From Geomonas silvestris (GTDB taxonomy: Bacteria > Desulfobacterota > Desulfuromonadia > Geobacterales > Geobacteraceae): 64,000 nt of DNA. The number at the start of each line of letters is the position of its first letter. Positions within the stretch are counted from its first letter, which is position 1. The stretch is taken from contig NZ_BLXX01000005.1 in NCBI RefSeq assembly GCF_014193515.1, positions 1 to 64,000 of the forward strand. Direction: 5' to 3'. A program made the position numbers and the translations under genes. The notes under the pieces are model-generated. The model made no database searches and was not told the origin of the DNA. It was given only the letters and a program-made list of their open reading frames with translations. This document shows, one piece after another, positions 27,673 to 36,570 of the stretch.

Positions 27673-28089
27673 ATGGAGTTCGGCAACAGGGACAGCGGCC
27701 GCTCCACGATGTCGCAGATCAACGTCACCCCGCTGGTCGACGTCATGCTGGTGCTTTTGGTGATCTTCATGGTCACCGCGCCGATGATGCAGCAGGGGGT
27801 GCAGGTGAACCTCCCCAAGGCGGAGAGCAAGTCGCTCGCCCCCAAGGAGGACACCCTGGTGGTCTCCATCGAGAAGTCCGGCAAGACCTTCATCAACTCC
27901 GACGCCATCGACACCGACCTCTTGAAGGACAAGCTCAACTCGCTTCTGGCCGGACGCGCCAAGCGCGAGGTGTTCCTCAAGGCGGACAGCTCGGTTCCCT
28001 ACGGCGAGGTGGTCCGGGTGATGGCCCAGATCAAGGCTGCGGGCGTTGAGCGGCTCGGCATGGTCACGGAGTCCCCGCAGCGCAAATGA
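27673..28089 (+). CDS. tolR: TolR (ExbD/TolR biopolymer transport protein)
   Basis: A 138-residue protein with a single membrane helix carrying the essential aspartate (INVTPLVDVMLVLLVIFMV) and a periplasmic domain ending in GVERLGMVTE. It works with TolQ as stator. Three bases separate it from tolQ, and it overlaps the next gene by four. Confidence 0.94.
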   Translation: MEFGNRDSGRSTMSQINVTPLVDVMLVLLVIFMVTAPMMQQGVQVNLPKAESKSLAPKEDTLVVSIEKSGKTFINSDAIDTDLLKDKLNSLLAGRAKREVFLKADSSVPYGEVVRVMAQIKAAGVERLGMVTESPQRK

Positions 28090-28829
28090 TAGGCCAGACC
28101 AGGAGATATCCGGGGCCGGGGGGGATGTTCCTATGCTCCTTCCTGTGCCACCTGGCTGTCTTTGCACTCATCCTCTGGTTCAACCAGGACGCCGTCTTTA
28201 CTCCGTCCGAAGAACCGGTCACCTACGTCGACCTGGCGACCCTCCCGGTCGCCGCGCCGCAGGCCGGCACCCCGGCCCCCGCGGAGTCGACCCCGGCTCC
28301 GCCGGCAGCTCCCGCACCGGTTCCGCACGCCGCCATGGCGCTCCCGCCCAGCAAGCCCAAGACCCAGCCGCCGGTAAAAGGGAAGACCGAGAAGCCGAGT
28401 GCCGAGGAGGGGAAAGAGTTCTCCGAGCGCATGAAGGACCTGCAGCGCAAGGCCGAGGAGCGCCAGCTGGAGGCTGCCGTCGCCGGGCTCAAGAGCCGCG
28501 GGGGGAACAAGACGGTCGGCATGCCGGGGGCCAAGGGGAACCAGGCCGGGAGCGACTACGGCTCCTATCTGCAGTCGCGGCTCAAGGACGCTTTCAGGGA
28601 CGTGATCGCCCTCCAAAGCGGCACCCCGCAGGCCCTGGTCCGCATCAAGGTGGGGCCGGACGGCCGCATCACAGACTACCGCGTGGAGAAACGCTCCGGC
28701 GACCCGGTCTTCGACGACGCGGTCTCGCGGGCGGTCACCCTGGCGGGGCGCACCCTGAGGCCGCCGCCCAACGGGCAGAGTTTCGAACGCGTGTTCCGCT
28801 TCAAGCCGGAAGGGGTCGCTTTACCATGA
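28086..28829 (+). CDS. tolA: TolA-position protein with a TonB C-terminal domain
   Basis: A 247-residue protein: short N-terminal anchor helix (about 13-32), a Pro/Ala-rich stretch (55-100), a charged coiled-coil segment (KEFSERMKDLQRKAEERQLE), and a TonB/TolA C-terminal fold (ALVRIKVGPDGRITDYRVEK through FDDAVSRAV). By position between tolR and tolB it should bridge the inner membrane to Pal/TolB. The C-terminal domain is of the TonB type and the long TolA helix is short here. It overlaps tolB by four bases. Confidence 0.8.
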   Translation: MIGQTRRYPGPGGMFLCSFLCHLAVFALILWFNQDAVFTPSEEPVTYVDLATLPVAAPQAGTPAPAESTPAPPAAPAPVPHAAMALPPSKPKTQPPVKGKTEKPSAEEGKEFSERMKDLQRKAEERQLEAAVAGLKSRGGNKTVGMPGAKGNQAGSDYGSYLQSRLKDAFRDVIALQSGTPQALVRIKVGPDGRITDYRVEKRSGDPVFDDAVSRAVTLAGRTLRPPPNGQSFERVFRFKPEGVALP

Positions 28830-30061
28830 AACGAATCATCCTGTTGTGCCTTTTGCTCCTGGTCACCCCGCAGCTCATGGGGGCCGCCGACCAGTACCTC
28901 GACGTGACGGCTCCGGCCAACACGAAGCAGCAGATCTACCTGGCGCCGGCGACCACGCTCTCCGGCCCGGCCCTCCCCGAGGTGGGGCGCGAGCTCGCCG
29001 AGCTCTTCCTGTTCGACCTGAACCTGGCCGGCCCCTTCACGGTGGTCCCTGCCGAGGGGGGGAGCGCGGGGGCGAACCTGATCCTCAAGACCGCCTACGG
29101 GACGAGCGGCACGAACCTCACCATCGAGTGCCGCCTCTTCGACCCGGTCCTGAACCGCGACATCGCCGCCAAGCGCTACACCGGCGGGATGAAGGACCTG
29201 CGCCGCATGGGGCACGCCTTCTCCGACGAGGTCTTACGGGTGCGCACCGGGCAAAAAGGGCCCTTCACCGGAAAGCTCGCCTACGCGAGCAAGGTCTCCG
29301 GCAACAAGGAACTCTTCGTCATGGACTACGACGGGTTCAACACGCAAAGGGTCACCAACAACGGCTCGATCAACCTGAACCCGGACTTCGCCCCCTCGGG
29401 ACGCGAGATCATCTACACCTCGTACAAGAAGGGGAACCCCGACCTGTACCGGCGCGAACTCTACAGCGGCGTCGAGGCCCGCATCTCGGCGCGCAGCGGC
29501 CTGAACGCCATGGGGAGCTTCTCCCCGGACGGCAGCCGGATCGCGGTGGTCTTGACCAAGGACGGCAACTCGGAGATCTACCTGATCTCCCGGGAGGGGA
29601 AGGAACTGGCCCGGCTCACCCGCAGCCACGCCATCGACGTCTCGCCCGCCTGGTCCCCGGACGGCACCCGGCTCGTCTTCGTCTCGGACCGGCTGGGGAA
29701 GCCGCAGGTCTTCACCATGAACGCCGACGGCTCCGACGTGAAACGGCTCACCACGAACGGCGCCTACAACGTCACCCCGCGCTGGTCGCCCAAGGGGGAC
29801 CGCATCGCGTACGCCCGCCAGGGAGGCGGCGGCTTCCAGATCTACGCCATCAACCCGGACGGGACCCAGGACACCCAGCTGACCACCCAGGGGAGCAACG
29901 AGCACCCGCGCTGGTCGCCTGACGGGCGCTTCATTGTTTTTTCCTCAAGTCGCGACGGAGGCGAGGCGATATATGTCATGCGCGCCGACGGGAGTGCACA
30001 GACCAAGGTCTCGCGCGGCAGAGCGCGCGACTCGCATCCTACCTGGTCGGCCGCCTGGTAA
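28826..30061 (+). CDS. tolB: Tol-Pal system protein TolB
   Basis: A 411-residue periplasmic protein with a signal peptide (LLCLLLLVTPQLMGA). An N-terminal alpha/beta domain is followed by five or six WD40-like PD40 repeats, each with SPDGxxI/L or PDGT-type turns (SFSPDGSRIAVV, AWSPDGTRLVFVS, RWSPKGDRIAYA, RWSPDGRFIVFS). The start is the ATG in the ATGA overlap with the previous gene. It binds Pal and TolA in the periplasm. Confidence 0.95.
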   Translation: MKRIILLCLLLLVTPQLMGAADQYLDVTAPANTKQQIYLAPATTLSGPALPEVGRELAELFLFDLNLAGPFTVVPAEGGSAGANLILKTAYGTSGTNLTIECRLFDPVLNRDIAAKRYTGGMKDLRRMGHAFSDEVLRVRTGQKGPFTGKLAYASKVSGNKELFVMDYDGFNTQRVTNNGSINLNPDFAPSGREIIYTSYKKGNPDLYRRELYSGVEARISARSGLNAMGSFSPDGSRIAVVLTKDGNSEIYLISREGKELARLTRSHAIDVSPAWSPDGTRLVFVSDRLGKPQVFTMNADGSDVKRLTTNGAYNVTPRWSPKGDRIAYARQGGGGFQIYAINPDGTQDTQLTTQGSNEHPRWSPDGRFIVFSSSRDGGEAIYVMRADGSAQTKVSRGRARDSHPTWSAAW

Positions 30062-30087
30062 ATTTACTGTTACAGAAGCAACAGTCG

Positions 30088-30115
30088 TTGCGTTAACTGA
30101 AAAAACCAGTATAAT
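30088..30115 (+). promoter_or_regulatory. Internal promoter before pal
   Basis: TTGCGT at 30088-30093, 16 bases, and a perfect TATAAT at 30110-30115. It lies in the 120-base gap between tolB and pal, so pal and cpoB can be made independently of tolQRAB. Confidence 0.7.
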
Positions 30116-30181
30116 TTGATCCGCTTCATTGAGTCGTCTGGCGACGCCAGACGCCTAAATTCATCCAAAAGGAGTGGGGGA

Positions 30182-30775
30182 ATGAGCAAAAAACTTTACG
30201 GATGCCTTGTTGTCCTTTGTCTTGCAGCAGTTGTTTCGGGCGGTTGTGCCAAGAAGGACATGGTTAAACCCGAGGAACAGACCCCTGCAACGCAGGTCGT
30301 CCCCCCTCCGGCACCCATGACCGAGGGCGCCAAGGCGGCAGCGGCTCCTGCCGCGCAGCCGGTGGCCGAGACCCAGGCCAAGGAGCAGAACGTCGCCCAG
30401 GAGACCCCGCAGCAGGGTGGCGCCGCACAGCCGGCACTCGAAGGGGCGCTGCAGAAGATCTACTTCAACTTCGACTCCGCGGATCTCTCCAGCGAGGCCC
30501 GCACCACCCTGTCGAAGAACGCCGACCTGTTGGCCAAGCAGCAGGGGGTGAGCGTGAGGATCGAAGGGAACTGCGACGAGCGCGGCTCGGACGAGTACAA
30601 CCTCGCCCTGGGCGAGAGAAGGGCCAAGGCCGCCCGGGACTACCTGGTGAACCTGGGGGTCAAGGCCGAGCGGATCTCGGTGATCAGCTACGGCGAGGAA
30701 AAGCCGGTTGACCAGGGGCACGACGAGGCCGCCTGGGCCAAGAACCGGCGCGACGAATTCGTCATCGTTAAGTAG
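30182..30775 (+). CDS. pal: Peptidoglycan-associated lipoprotein Pal
   Basis: A 197-residue lipoprotein (signal ending VVSGGCAKKD) with a Pro/Ala/Gln-rich linker and an OmpA-type domain: IYFNFDSADLSSEARTTL, then IEGNCDERGSDEYNLALGERRA and a final RRDEFVIV. It ties the outer membrane to peptidoglycan and to TolB. The start is fixed by AGGAGTGGGGG. Its residues NCDERG hold the diaminopimelate-binding Asp/Arg region. Confidence 0.95.
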   Translation: MSKKLYGCLVVLCLAAVVSGGCAKKDMVKPEEQTPATQVVPPPAPMTEGAKAAAAPAAQPVAETQAKEQNVAQETPQQGGAAQPALEGALQKIYFNFDSADLSSEARTTLSKNADLLAKQQGVSVRIEGNCDERGSDEYNLALGERRAKAARDYLVNLGVKAERISVISYGEEKPVDQGHDEAAWAKNRRDEFVIVK

Positions 30776-30797
30776 AAGACCGCGACGGAGTACCAAA

Positions 30798-30821
30798 AGG
30801 AGCCTGCGGGCTCCTTTTTTT
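30798..30821 (+). terminator. Terminator after pal
   Basis: AGGAGCC, a TGCG loop, GGCTCCT, then a run of seven T. Read-through may still supply cpoB, which has its own ribosome binding site. Confidence 0.8.
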
Positions 30822-30886
30822 CGTCAGCACGATCCCCTGAACCGGCGCTTCCACGCCCGACAGGATAACCACGTGGAGGAGTAGTT

Positions 30887-31750
30887 ATGCAGTCAGGCAG
30901 GTTGGTAGTCATTTCCCTGATCATGTTCGTTGCGGCGGGGTGCGCCTCCCAGAGTGACCTGGAATCGATGCGCCGCGACTCCGACGAGATGAAAAACCGC
31001 ATCTACAGCATCGAGAAGTCGCTGGGCGAGGTGCGCGGCGACGTGAAGGAGGGGGTCGAGAAGGCGCTCACCGCGGACCGCCAGCGGGTCGAGACCATGC
31101 AGCACGAGGTCGAGGCCTACCAGAAAGAGATGGCGGCGATCCGCAAAAGCGGCGCGGACCTCCAGGCTACCTTGGACAGTGCCCGGGTCGACATGCAGCT
31201 TTTGACCGGCAAGGTCGACGACCTGAGGATCCAGGCCCAGCGCCCGGCCGACGACCTGGCCCTTCTGAAGGAGGACACCGGCAAGCGCCTGGCGCTTCTC
31301 GAGGAGCGGCTCACCAAGCTGGAGCTTGGGGTGCAGCAGGGGTTCGCCGAGCTGCAGAAGAAGGCCCCCGAGCAGCCGGCCACCCCGGAAGGGGTCTACC
31401 AGCAGGGGCTGGACGCCATGAAGGCGGGGGACACCGTGAAGGCGCGCGAGTTCTTCACCAAGTTCCTGGACCAGAACCCGCGCCACAAGCTCGCCGCCAA
31501 CGCGCACTACTGGATCGGCGAGACCTACTACAGCGAGAAGCACTTCGAGCAGGCCATCCTGGAATTCCAGGAGGTGATCAAGAACTTCCCCGAGAAGGAG
31601 AAGGTCCCGGCGGCCATGCTGAAGCAGGGGATGGCCTTCAAGGAGATCGGCGACCTGAAGAGCGCAAGCTACATCTACAAGAAGCTCACCGAGGAGTACC
31701 CGAAGTCCGAAGAGGCGAAGGTCGCCAAGGAGAAGCTGCGCGGCAAGTAG
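30887..31750 (+). CDS. cpoB: Tol-Pal coordinator CpoB (YbgF)
   Basis: A 287-residue exported protein with a lipoprotein-like signal (FVAAGCASQ), which differs from the soluble E. coli form. It has a long coiled coil (about 25-160) and C-terminal TPR repeats (GVYQQGLDAMKAGDTVKARE, then AHYWIGETYYSEKHFEQAIL). CpoB links peptidoglycan synthesis with Tol action in E. coli. GGAGGAG precedes the ATG. Confidence 0.9.
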   Translation: MQSGRLVVISLIMFVAAGCASQSDLESMRRDSDEMKNRIYSIEKSLGEVRGDVKEGVEKALTADRQRVETMQHEVEAYQKEMAAIRKSGADLQATLDSARVDMQLLTGKVDDLRIQAQRPADDLALLKEDTGKRLALLEERLTKLELGVQQGFAELQKKAPEQPATPEGVYQQGLDAMKAGDTVKAREFFTKFLDQNPRHKLAANAHYWIGETYYSEKHFEQAILEFQEVIKNFPEKEKVPAAMLKQGMAFKEIGDLKSASYIYKKLTEEYPKSEEAKVAKEKLRGK

Positions 31751-31851
31751 GAGCCCGAAGACCGCGGCTTCCGGCCGCCCTGTGACGGCACCTGCCAAAG
31801 CCATCGGCGAGGCGGTGCGCAACAACCACCACCGAAAAAGGAGCCTAAGCC

Positions 31852-32043
31852 ATGTACCTCGCCCGCGATAAGAACAACGACCTCTACCTGTTCGACAAGC
31901 TCCCCATCAAGGGGGCCGAGTGCTGGTGGGCCGAAACCGGCGTCGACGGCACCTACCTGCGCCTGGACAAGTCCCTCTACCCCGAGGTGACCTGGGAATC
32001 CGACCCGGTCCCCGTGAAGCTGACCCTCATCGCGGGGGAGTAA
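31852..32043 (+). CDS. Small conserved hypothetical protein, 63 residues
   Basis: A 63-residue acidic soluble protein starting MYLARDKNNDLYLFDK, with GGAG at good spacing. It has no signal or membrane segment and no recognised family. It is followed by a strong hairpin terminator and lies downstream of cpoB on the same strand. Confidence 0.6.
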   Translation: MYLARDKNNDLYLFDKLPIKGAECWWAETGVDGTYLRLDKSLYPEVTWESDPVPVKLTLIAGE

Positions 32044-32068
32044 CCACGCAGCCCCGAGAACCCGATCC

Positions 32069-32095
32069 GGCCCCCTGGCTTCACGCCAGGGGGCC
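32069..32095 (+). terminator. Strong hairpin after the 63-residue gene
   Basis: GGCCCCCTGGC, TTCAC loop, GCCAGGGGGCC, followed after a few bases by TTTTT. It ends the tol-pal transcription region. Confidence 0.75.
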
Positions 32096-32526
32096 GTCGT
32101 CGTTTTTCTCGGCCAGGTTGCCGACGTTTCACCCGCCGCAAGGTTCGTCCGGGAATTCCGTCCACGCGTGTCCCCTCTCCCCTGGCGGGAGAGGGGCAGG
32201 GTGAGGGGGAAGGCGCCACATCATTGCAGATAGCAGCTTCACCCACCCCCCGGCCCCCTCCCGTCAAGGGAGGGGGGATGTGGTTCCTGAAATTCCTGGA
32301 AGAACCCCGCAAGCCCCTCCGCAAGCAATTAAAAGGCACAGTAACTACCTGAAGTTATCGTTCCTCCGCTCCCCGCCCGCCGCACCCGGCACGTAATTTC
32401 AGTTGTAATGAAAAAGCCGAGCCGATATGATTCGGCCACGCCCGGCCTATCCCGACCGGTTTACTGTGGTATTCCCGGGACCGGCCCCCGAGCCGGCGCC
32501 CGGATCTCCTCGAGGGGGGAATTGCT
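32096..32526. repeat. Intergenic region with a full family A repeat (core 32171-32283)
   Basis: The core runs from TCCCCTCTCCCCTGGCGGGA through GCAGCTTCACCCACCCCC to CCCCTCCCGTCAAGGGAGGG. It ends with GATGTGG and, a little later, TCCTGGAAGAACC. It matches the copy at 58832 almost throughout. The rest of the region is the leader of the kinase gene, with a GAGGGGGGA ribosome binding site. Confidence 0.75.
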
Positions 32527-34719
32527 ATGAACGACACTGCCGAAGCCGCCGGCTGGAAGGACTACGCCGGGGTCTTCTCGCTGCTGCTCATGGCCGTGTT
32601 CGCTACCGAACTCGCCATCATGCAGCTCTTCTCCCAGGTCTTCACCCGCCTGGGGACCGTCCCCGGCGGCCTCTTGGACGCCTCCTGCGTGACCCTTCTC
32701 TGCGCGGGGCCCCTTTGGTTCTACCTCTTCCGCCTGGTCCCGGACCAGGGGGGCGGAGTGGACCGCCGGGGGAACTGGCGGATCCTCTTGAAGGCGCTTT
32801 TAAGCGTGTTCCTGATCGAGTTCTTGGTGATGCTCGTGCTGCCGCTGCTCTACCCGAGCACCGATTCCCTGGCGAGCGATCTCACCGATGCCGCCCTGAC
32901 CGCGCTCCTCTACGCGGTCCCCCTCTGGCGCCTGCTCTTCAGGCCGGAACTGCGCCGGCGCGTGGTCCCGATGATGGACACGCCGCTTAGGCTCTACGTC
33001 CTCTTGCTCGGCTCGGTCTTCATCGCCGACCTCTTGCAGGAGCTGCTCTTCCCCTACCGGGTGGGGAGCCTCTTCTTCACCCCGAACTACGTGGTGGACG
33101 CCTTCATCTCCACCATCTTCGGGGCGCCGCTCATCTGGCTTTTGGTGGCCCGCCCGCTGAAGCTTGCCGCGCGCTCCGAGCGGGCGCGGGTGACCGCGGT
33201 GTACAACCAGGTGATCGACGCCATCGTGGTGGTGGATGCCAAGGGGACGGTGGGGTCCTTCAACCCCGCCGCGGAGCGGATCTTCGGCTACCCGGCCCAG
33301 GAGCTTTTGGGCGAGTCGGTGACGCGCCTTTTGGAAGGGGGGGCGACGGCGCTCCAGGTGCTCATGAAGCGCGGTCTGGAGTCGGCCCAGCGCGGCGGCG
33401 CGCCGGTTGCCGAGCTCACCTGCCGGCGCCGGGACGGCCAGCCGCTCATCATGAACATCTCCCTGAGCGAACTGAGGCTGGGGGAAAAGCCCGAGTACCT
33501 GCTCATCATGCGCGACATCACCAGCCGCCGCCGCATGGAGCATGCCTTGAGGGAGAGCGAGACCCGCTTCCGGCAGATCTTCCAGCAGTCCGAGGACGCC
33601 ATCGTCTTCTTCAAGCCGGGGAGCCTCGAGTTGCTGGACGCCAACGAGAAGGCGGTGCAGGTCTTCGGCTACGACACCGGGGAGCTCCCCGCGGGCGGGT
33701 TTGCCGCGCTCTGCGGCTCGGCGGAACCGCCGGGGCTTGCCGAGGCGATCGCCGGGGTCTCAGCCGAGCAGGGGGTGCGCCAGGAGTTCAGCTGCCGGCG
33801 CAAAAACGGGGAGAGGATCATCGTCTCCCTGCGCGGCAAGGCCATGGTCCTGCAGGGGATCCCGGTCACCTACTGCACCTTCCGGGACATCACCGAGCGG
33901 GTCCGCATGGAGGAACGCACCCGGGAGATCCACGCCAAGCTGATCCAGGCCAACAAGATGACCTCGCTGGGGCTCCTGGTCTCGGGGGTGGCCCACGAGA
34001 TCAACAACCCGAACAACTTCGTCATGGCGAACTGCGAGCTTTTGTCCCGGATCACCGAGGACCTCTTGAAGGCGCTCGACGAGTACCTCCCGGACCAGGG
34101 GCGCTCCCAGATCTTTTTGGGGGGCGTGCCGCTCGACGAGGTCGGGGAGCAGACCCGGCGCCTGATCGGCGGGATCGGCACCGGGTCGCGCCGGGTCAAC
34201 GACATCGTCGGGAACCTGAAGGGGTTCGCGCGCCAGGAGCAGGGGCAGCAGCGGCGCGAGATGGACGTGAACCGGGTGGTGCGCTCGGCGCTCTCGCTCA
34301 TGAACCACGAGATCATCAAGTACACCGACAACTTCGCCCTGGAACTCGCCGAAGGGCTCCCGCCGGTCCTGGGACATCCCCAGCAGCTGGGGCAGGTGGT
34401 GATCAACCTCATCATGAACGCCTGCCAGGCGCTCCCCGGCAAGAAGAGCGGCATCTGGGTCGCCACCGCCTGCCAGGAAAGGGAGGTCCTCATCACGGTG
34501 CGCGACCAGGGGGTGGGGATGTCGGGCGACGACTGCCAGCGCATCCTGGAGCCGTTTTTCACCACCAAACTGGAAAACGGCGGGACCGGGCTCGGGCTCA
34601 CCATCAGCGACTCGATCGTGAAAGAACACGGCGGCACCCTGGAGTTCTCCAGCGTCCCGGGGGAGGGGACCAGCTTCGTGGTGCGCCTCCCTGCCGCCGG
34701 CACCACAAAGGAGCGGTAA
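32527..34719 (+). CDS. PAS-domain membrane histidine kinase
   Basis: A 730-residue sensor kinase. About six membrane helices (roughly 14-207) form an N-terminal sensor module. Two PAS domains (about 225-340 and 345-460) follow, then HisKA with H490 (VSGVAHEINNPNNF, the type paired with NtrC-like regulators) and a HATPase domain (VVINLIMNACQALPG, DQGVGMS, GGTGLGLTISDSIVKEHGG). It lies four bases before its sigma-54 response regulator. Signal unknown; a membrane or redox-related cue is possible. Together with the next gene it probably controls the exported redox cluster that follows. Confidence 0.92.
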   Translation: MNDTAEAAGWKDYAGVFSLLLMAVFATELAIMQLFSQVFTRLGTVPGGLLDASCVTLLCAGPLWFYLFRLVPDQGGGVDRRGNWRILLKALLSVFLIEFLVMLVLPLLYPSTDSLASDLTDAALTALLYAVPLWRLLFRPELRRRVVPMMDTPLRLYVLLLGSVFIADLLQELLFPYRVGSLFFTPNYVVDAFISTIFGAPLIWLLVARPLKLAARSERARVTAVYNQVIDAIVVVDAKGTVGSFNPAAERIFGYPAQELLGESVTRLLEGGATALQVLMKRGLESAQRGGAPVAELTCRRRDGQPLIMNISLSELRLGEKPEYLLIMRDITSRRRMEHALRESETRFRQIFQQSEDAIVFFKPGSLELLDANEKAVQVFGYDTGELPAGGFAALCGSAEPPGLAEAIAGVSAEQGVRQEFSCRRKNGERIIVSLRGKAMVLQGIPVTYCTFRDITERVRMEERTREIHAKLIQANKMTSLGLLVSGVAHEINNPNNFVMANCELLSRITEDLLKALDEYLPDQGRSQIFLGGVPLDEVGEQTRRLIGGIGTGSRRVNDIVGNLKGFARQEQGQQRREMDVNRVVRSALSLMNHEIIKYTDNFALELAEGLPPVLGHPQQLGQVVINLIMNACQALPGKKSGIWVATACQEREVLITVRDQGVGMSGDDCQRILEPFFTTKLENGGTGLGLTISDSIVKEHGGTLEFSSVPGEGTSFVVRLPAAGTTKER

Positions 34720-34722
34720 ACG

Positions 34723-36156
34723 ATGAGCAATTCCTGCAGACACGTGCTCTTGGTCGACGACGAGGAGCAGATCCTCGCCACCTCGAAGCTCGCCCTGGAG
34801 ATCGGCGGCATCCGCGAGGTCAGCATGATCTCCGACAGCCGCGAGGTGGTCCCTTTCCTGGAGGCGCACCAGGTCTCGGTCCTGGTGCTCGACCTCTCCA
34901 TGCCGCACGTCTCCGGGCTGGAGCTTTTGGAGAGCGTGACCCGCGACTACCCGCAGATCCCCATCATCGTGGTGACCGCCAACGACGAGATCGCCACGGT
35001 GGTCGAGTGCATGAAGCTTGGGGCCTTCGATTACCTGGCCAAACCGGTGAGCCCGGGGCGCCTGCTCACCTCGGTGCAGAAGGCGCTGGAGCGCTGCACC
35101 CTCTCCAACGAGATCACCTCCTTAAAGCAGCGCCTGCTCTCCGACAACCTGGAGCACCCCGCCGCCTTCGCCGGCATCGTGACCCGCAACCGCCAGATGC
35201 GCTCGATGTTCCAGTACCTCGAGGTGATCGCCGGGAGCCGGCAGCCGATCATCATCACCGGGGAGACCGGGGTGGGGAAGGAGCTGGTGGCCCGGGCCGT
35301 CCACCAGCTCTCCGGGAGTAAGGGTGAGTTCATCGCGCTCAACGCCGCGGGGCTCGACGACCACATGTTCTCCGACTCGCTCTTCGGCCACAAGAAGGGG
35401 GCCTTCACCGGGGCGGACCAGGCGCGCGAGGGGCTCATCGCCCGGGCCGCCGGGGGGACGCTCTTTCTGGACGAGATCGGCGACCTGAACGAGCTGTCGC
35501 AGTTGAAGCTTTTGCGCCTGCTGCAGGAGCGGGAGTACTACCCGGTCGGCTCGGACCTGACCCGCAAGAGCGACGCGCACTTCGTCCTGGCCACCAACCG
35601 GGACCTGCAGGCCCGCATCGCCGAGGGGAAGTTCAGAAACGACCTCTACTACCGGCTCTGCGGGCACCAGGTACAGGTCCCCCCCCTGCGCGAGCGCAAG
35701 GACGACCTGCCGCTGCTTTTGGACCACTTCATCCGCCAGGAAGCCGAGGCGCTGGGGATCCCGGCACCGGGGTACCCCAAGGAGCTCGTCGACCTCTTGG
35801 AGACCTACCACTTCCCCGGCAACGTGCGCGAGCTGCAGGCCATGGTGAGCGACGCGGTGCCGCGCTCCAAGTCGCGCACCCTCTCCCAGGAGCCGTTCCG
35901 CCAGGCGATCGCCACCGACCTGGGCCAGAAGCCCCAGCCCCCCCAGGCCGAACTCAAGGACGACGCCTCGCTTCTGAAGAAGCTGGAGGCGGTCTGGGGG
36001 CATTTCCCGACCCTGAACGAGGCGGAGGACCTCCTGATCGGCAGCGCGCTTGCCGCAGCCAAGGGAAACCAGGGGATCGCCGCCACCATGCTGGGGCTCA
36101 AGCGCCAGACCCTGAACATGCGCCTCAAAGTGCGCCGCGAAGCGGACAACGACTGA
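34723..36156 (+). CDS. Sigma-54 dependent response regulator (NtrC family)
   Basis: A 477-residue activator: receiver (phospho-acceptor D57 in VLVLDLSMPHVSG, K in YLAKPVSPG), AAA+ ATPase (Walker A GETGVGKE, the sigma-54 contact loop GAFTGA, Walker B LFLDEIGDL, R-finger region FRNDLYYRL) and a Fis-type helix-turn-helix at the C-terminus (GNQGIAATMLGLKRQTLNMRL). It activates -24/-12 promoters; one such promoter occurs at 43618 and a weaker one at 36404. GC-rich inverted repeat 36164-36185 after its stop may be a terminator. Confidence 0.94.
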   Translation: MSNSCRHVLLVDDEEQILATSKLALEIGGIREVSMISDSREVVPFLEAHQVSVLVLDLSMPHVSGLELLESVTRDYPQIPIIVVTANDEIATVVECMKLGAFDYLAKPVSPGRLLTSVQKALERCTLSNEITSLKQRLLSDNLEHPAAFAGIVTRNRQMRSMFQYLEVIAGSRQPIIITGETGVGKELVARAVHQLSGSKGEFIALNAAGLDDHMFSDSLFGHKKGAFTGADQAREGLIARAAGGTLFLDEIGDLNELSQLKLLRLLQEREYYPVGSDLTRKSDAHFVLATNRDLQARIAEGKFRNDLYYRLCGHQVQVPPLRERKDDLPLLLDHFIRQEAEALGIPAPGYPKELVDLLETYHFPGNVRELQAMVSDAVPRSKSRTLSQEPFRQAIATDLGQKPQPPQAELKDDASLLKKLEAVWGHFPTLNEAEDLLIGSALAAAKGNQGIAATMLGLKRQTLNMRLKVRREADND

Positions 36157-36163
36157 CGCCCCA

Positions 36164-36185
36164 GGGGGCCCCGCCCGGGGCCCCC
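36164..36185 (+). terminator. GC-rich hairpin after the response regulator
   Basis: GGGGGCCCC, a short loop and GGGGCCCCC. No T-run follows, so termination efficiency is uncertain. Confidence 0.45.
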
Positions 36186-36402
36186 GACTCTCCCCCCCAT
36201 CCGGCAACCGCGCCGCAGCGGCACTGCAAAGATATTGGCAGGCTTTAAAACGCGACATCGTTACAAATCTTAACGATTTCAGCTTGGTAGGCCGCGACGG
36301 CGTAAACCCTGTCGCAAACTGCAGGTCTTTCCCCCCGGGCACCCCCGCCGCCCTCCCTCAGGTATCTCCCGGTAATCACGGATAAACCTTTCTGTCACAA
36401 CT

Positions 36403-36419
36403 CTGGCACGATCCCTGTA
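36403..36419 (+). promoter_or_regulatory. Possible sigma-54 promoter, imperfect
   Basis: CTGGCACGATCCCTGTA has a perfect -24 half (TGGCACG) and a -12 half with TGT where TTGC is expected, so the spacing is GG-N10-GT. It lies 150 bases before the next gene and just after a sigma-54 activator gene. Confidence 0.4.
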
Positions 36420-36570
36420 AATGCTCGGACATCATGAGCAGTCCGATCCGGCGTCTCCGGCACCCGGGCTGCATTATCGGCGCTCCGCCCCGTGCCCGCG
36501 GGACCGGCCGCCGGCCTGATATGGACACGGTTCAGGAACCCCCTTCCTGGCCGCAAAAGGGAGGATCGCC

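Larger units (their letters stand above)
36157..36570. other. Leader region of the exported redox cluster
   Basis: About 410 bases without a gene. It contains the hairpin at 36164 and a -24/-12-like site at 36403. I looked for a GEMM-type riboswitch because these are frequent in Geobacter, and did not find the expected conserved blocks. Confidence 0.5.

Noticed and set aside
36186-36570. Possible GEMM (cyclic dinucleotide) riboswitch before the exported cluster
   Set aside because: CCTGTCGCAAACTGCAGG superficially resembles a part of it, but the second conserved block is missing.
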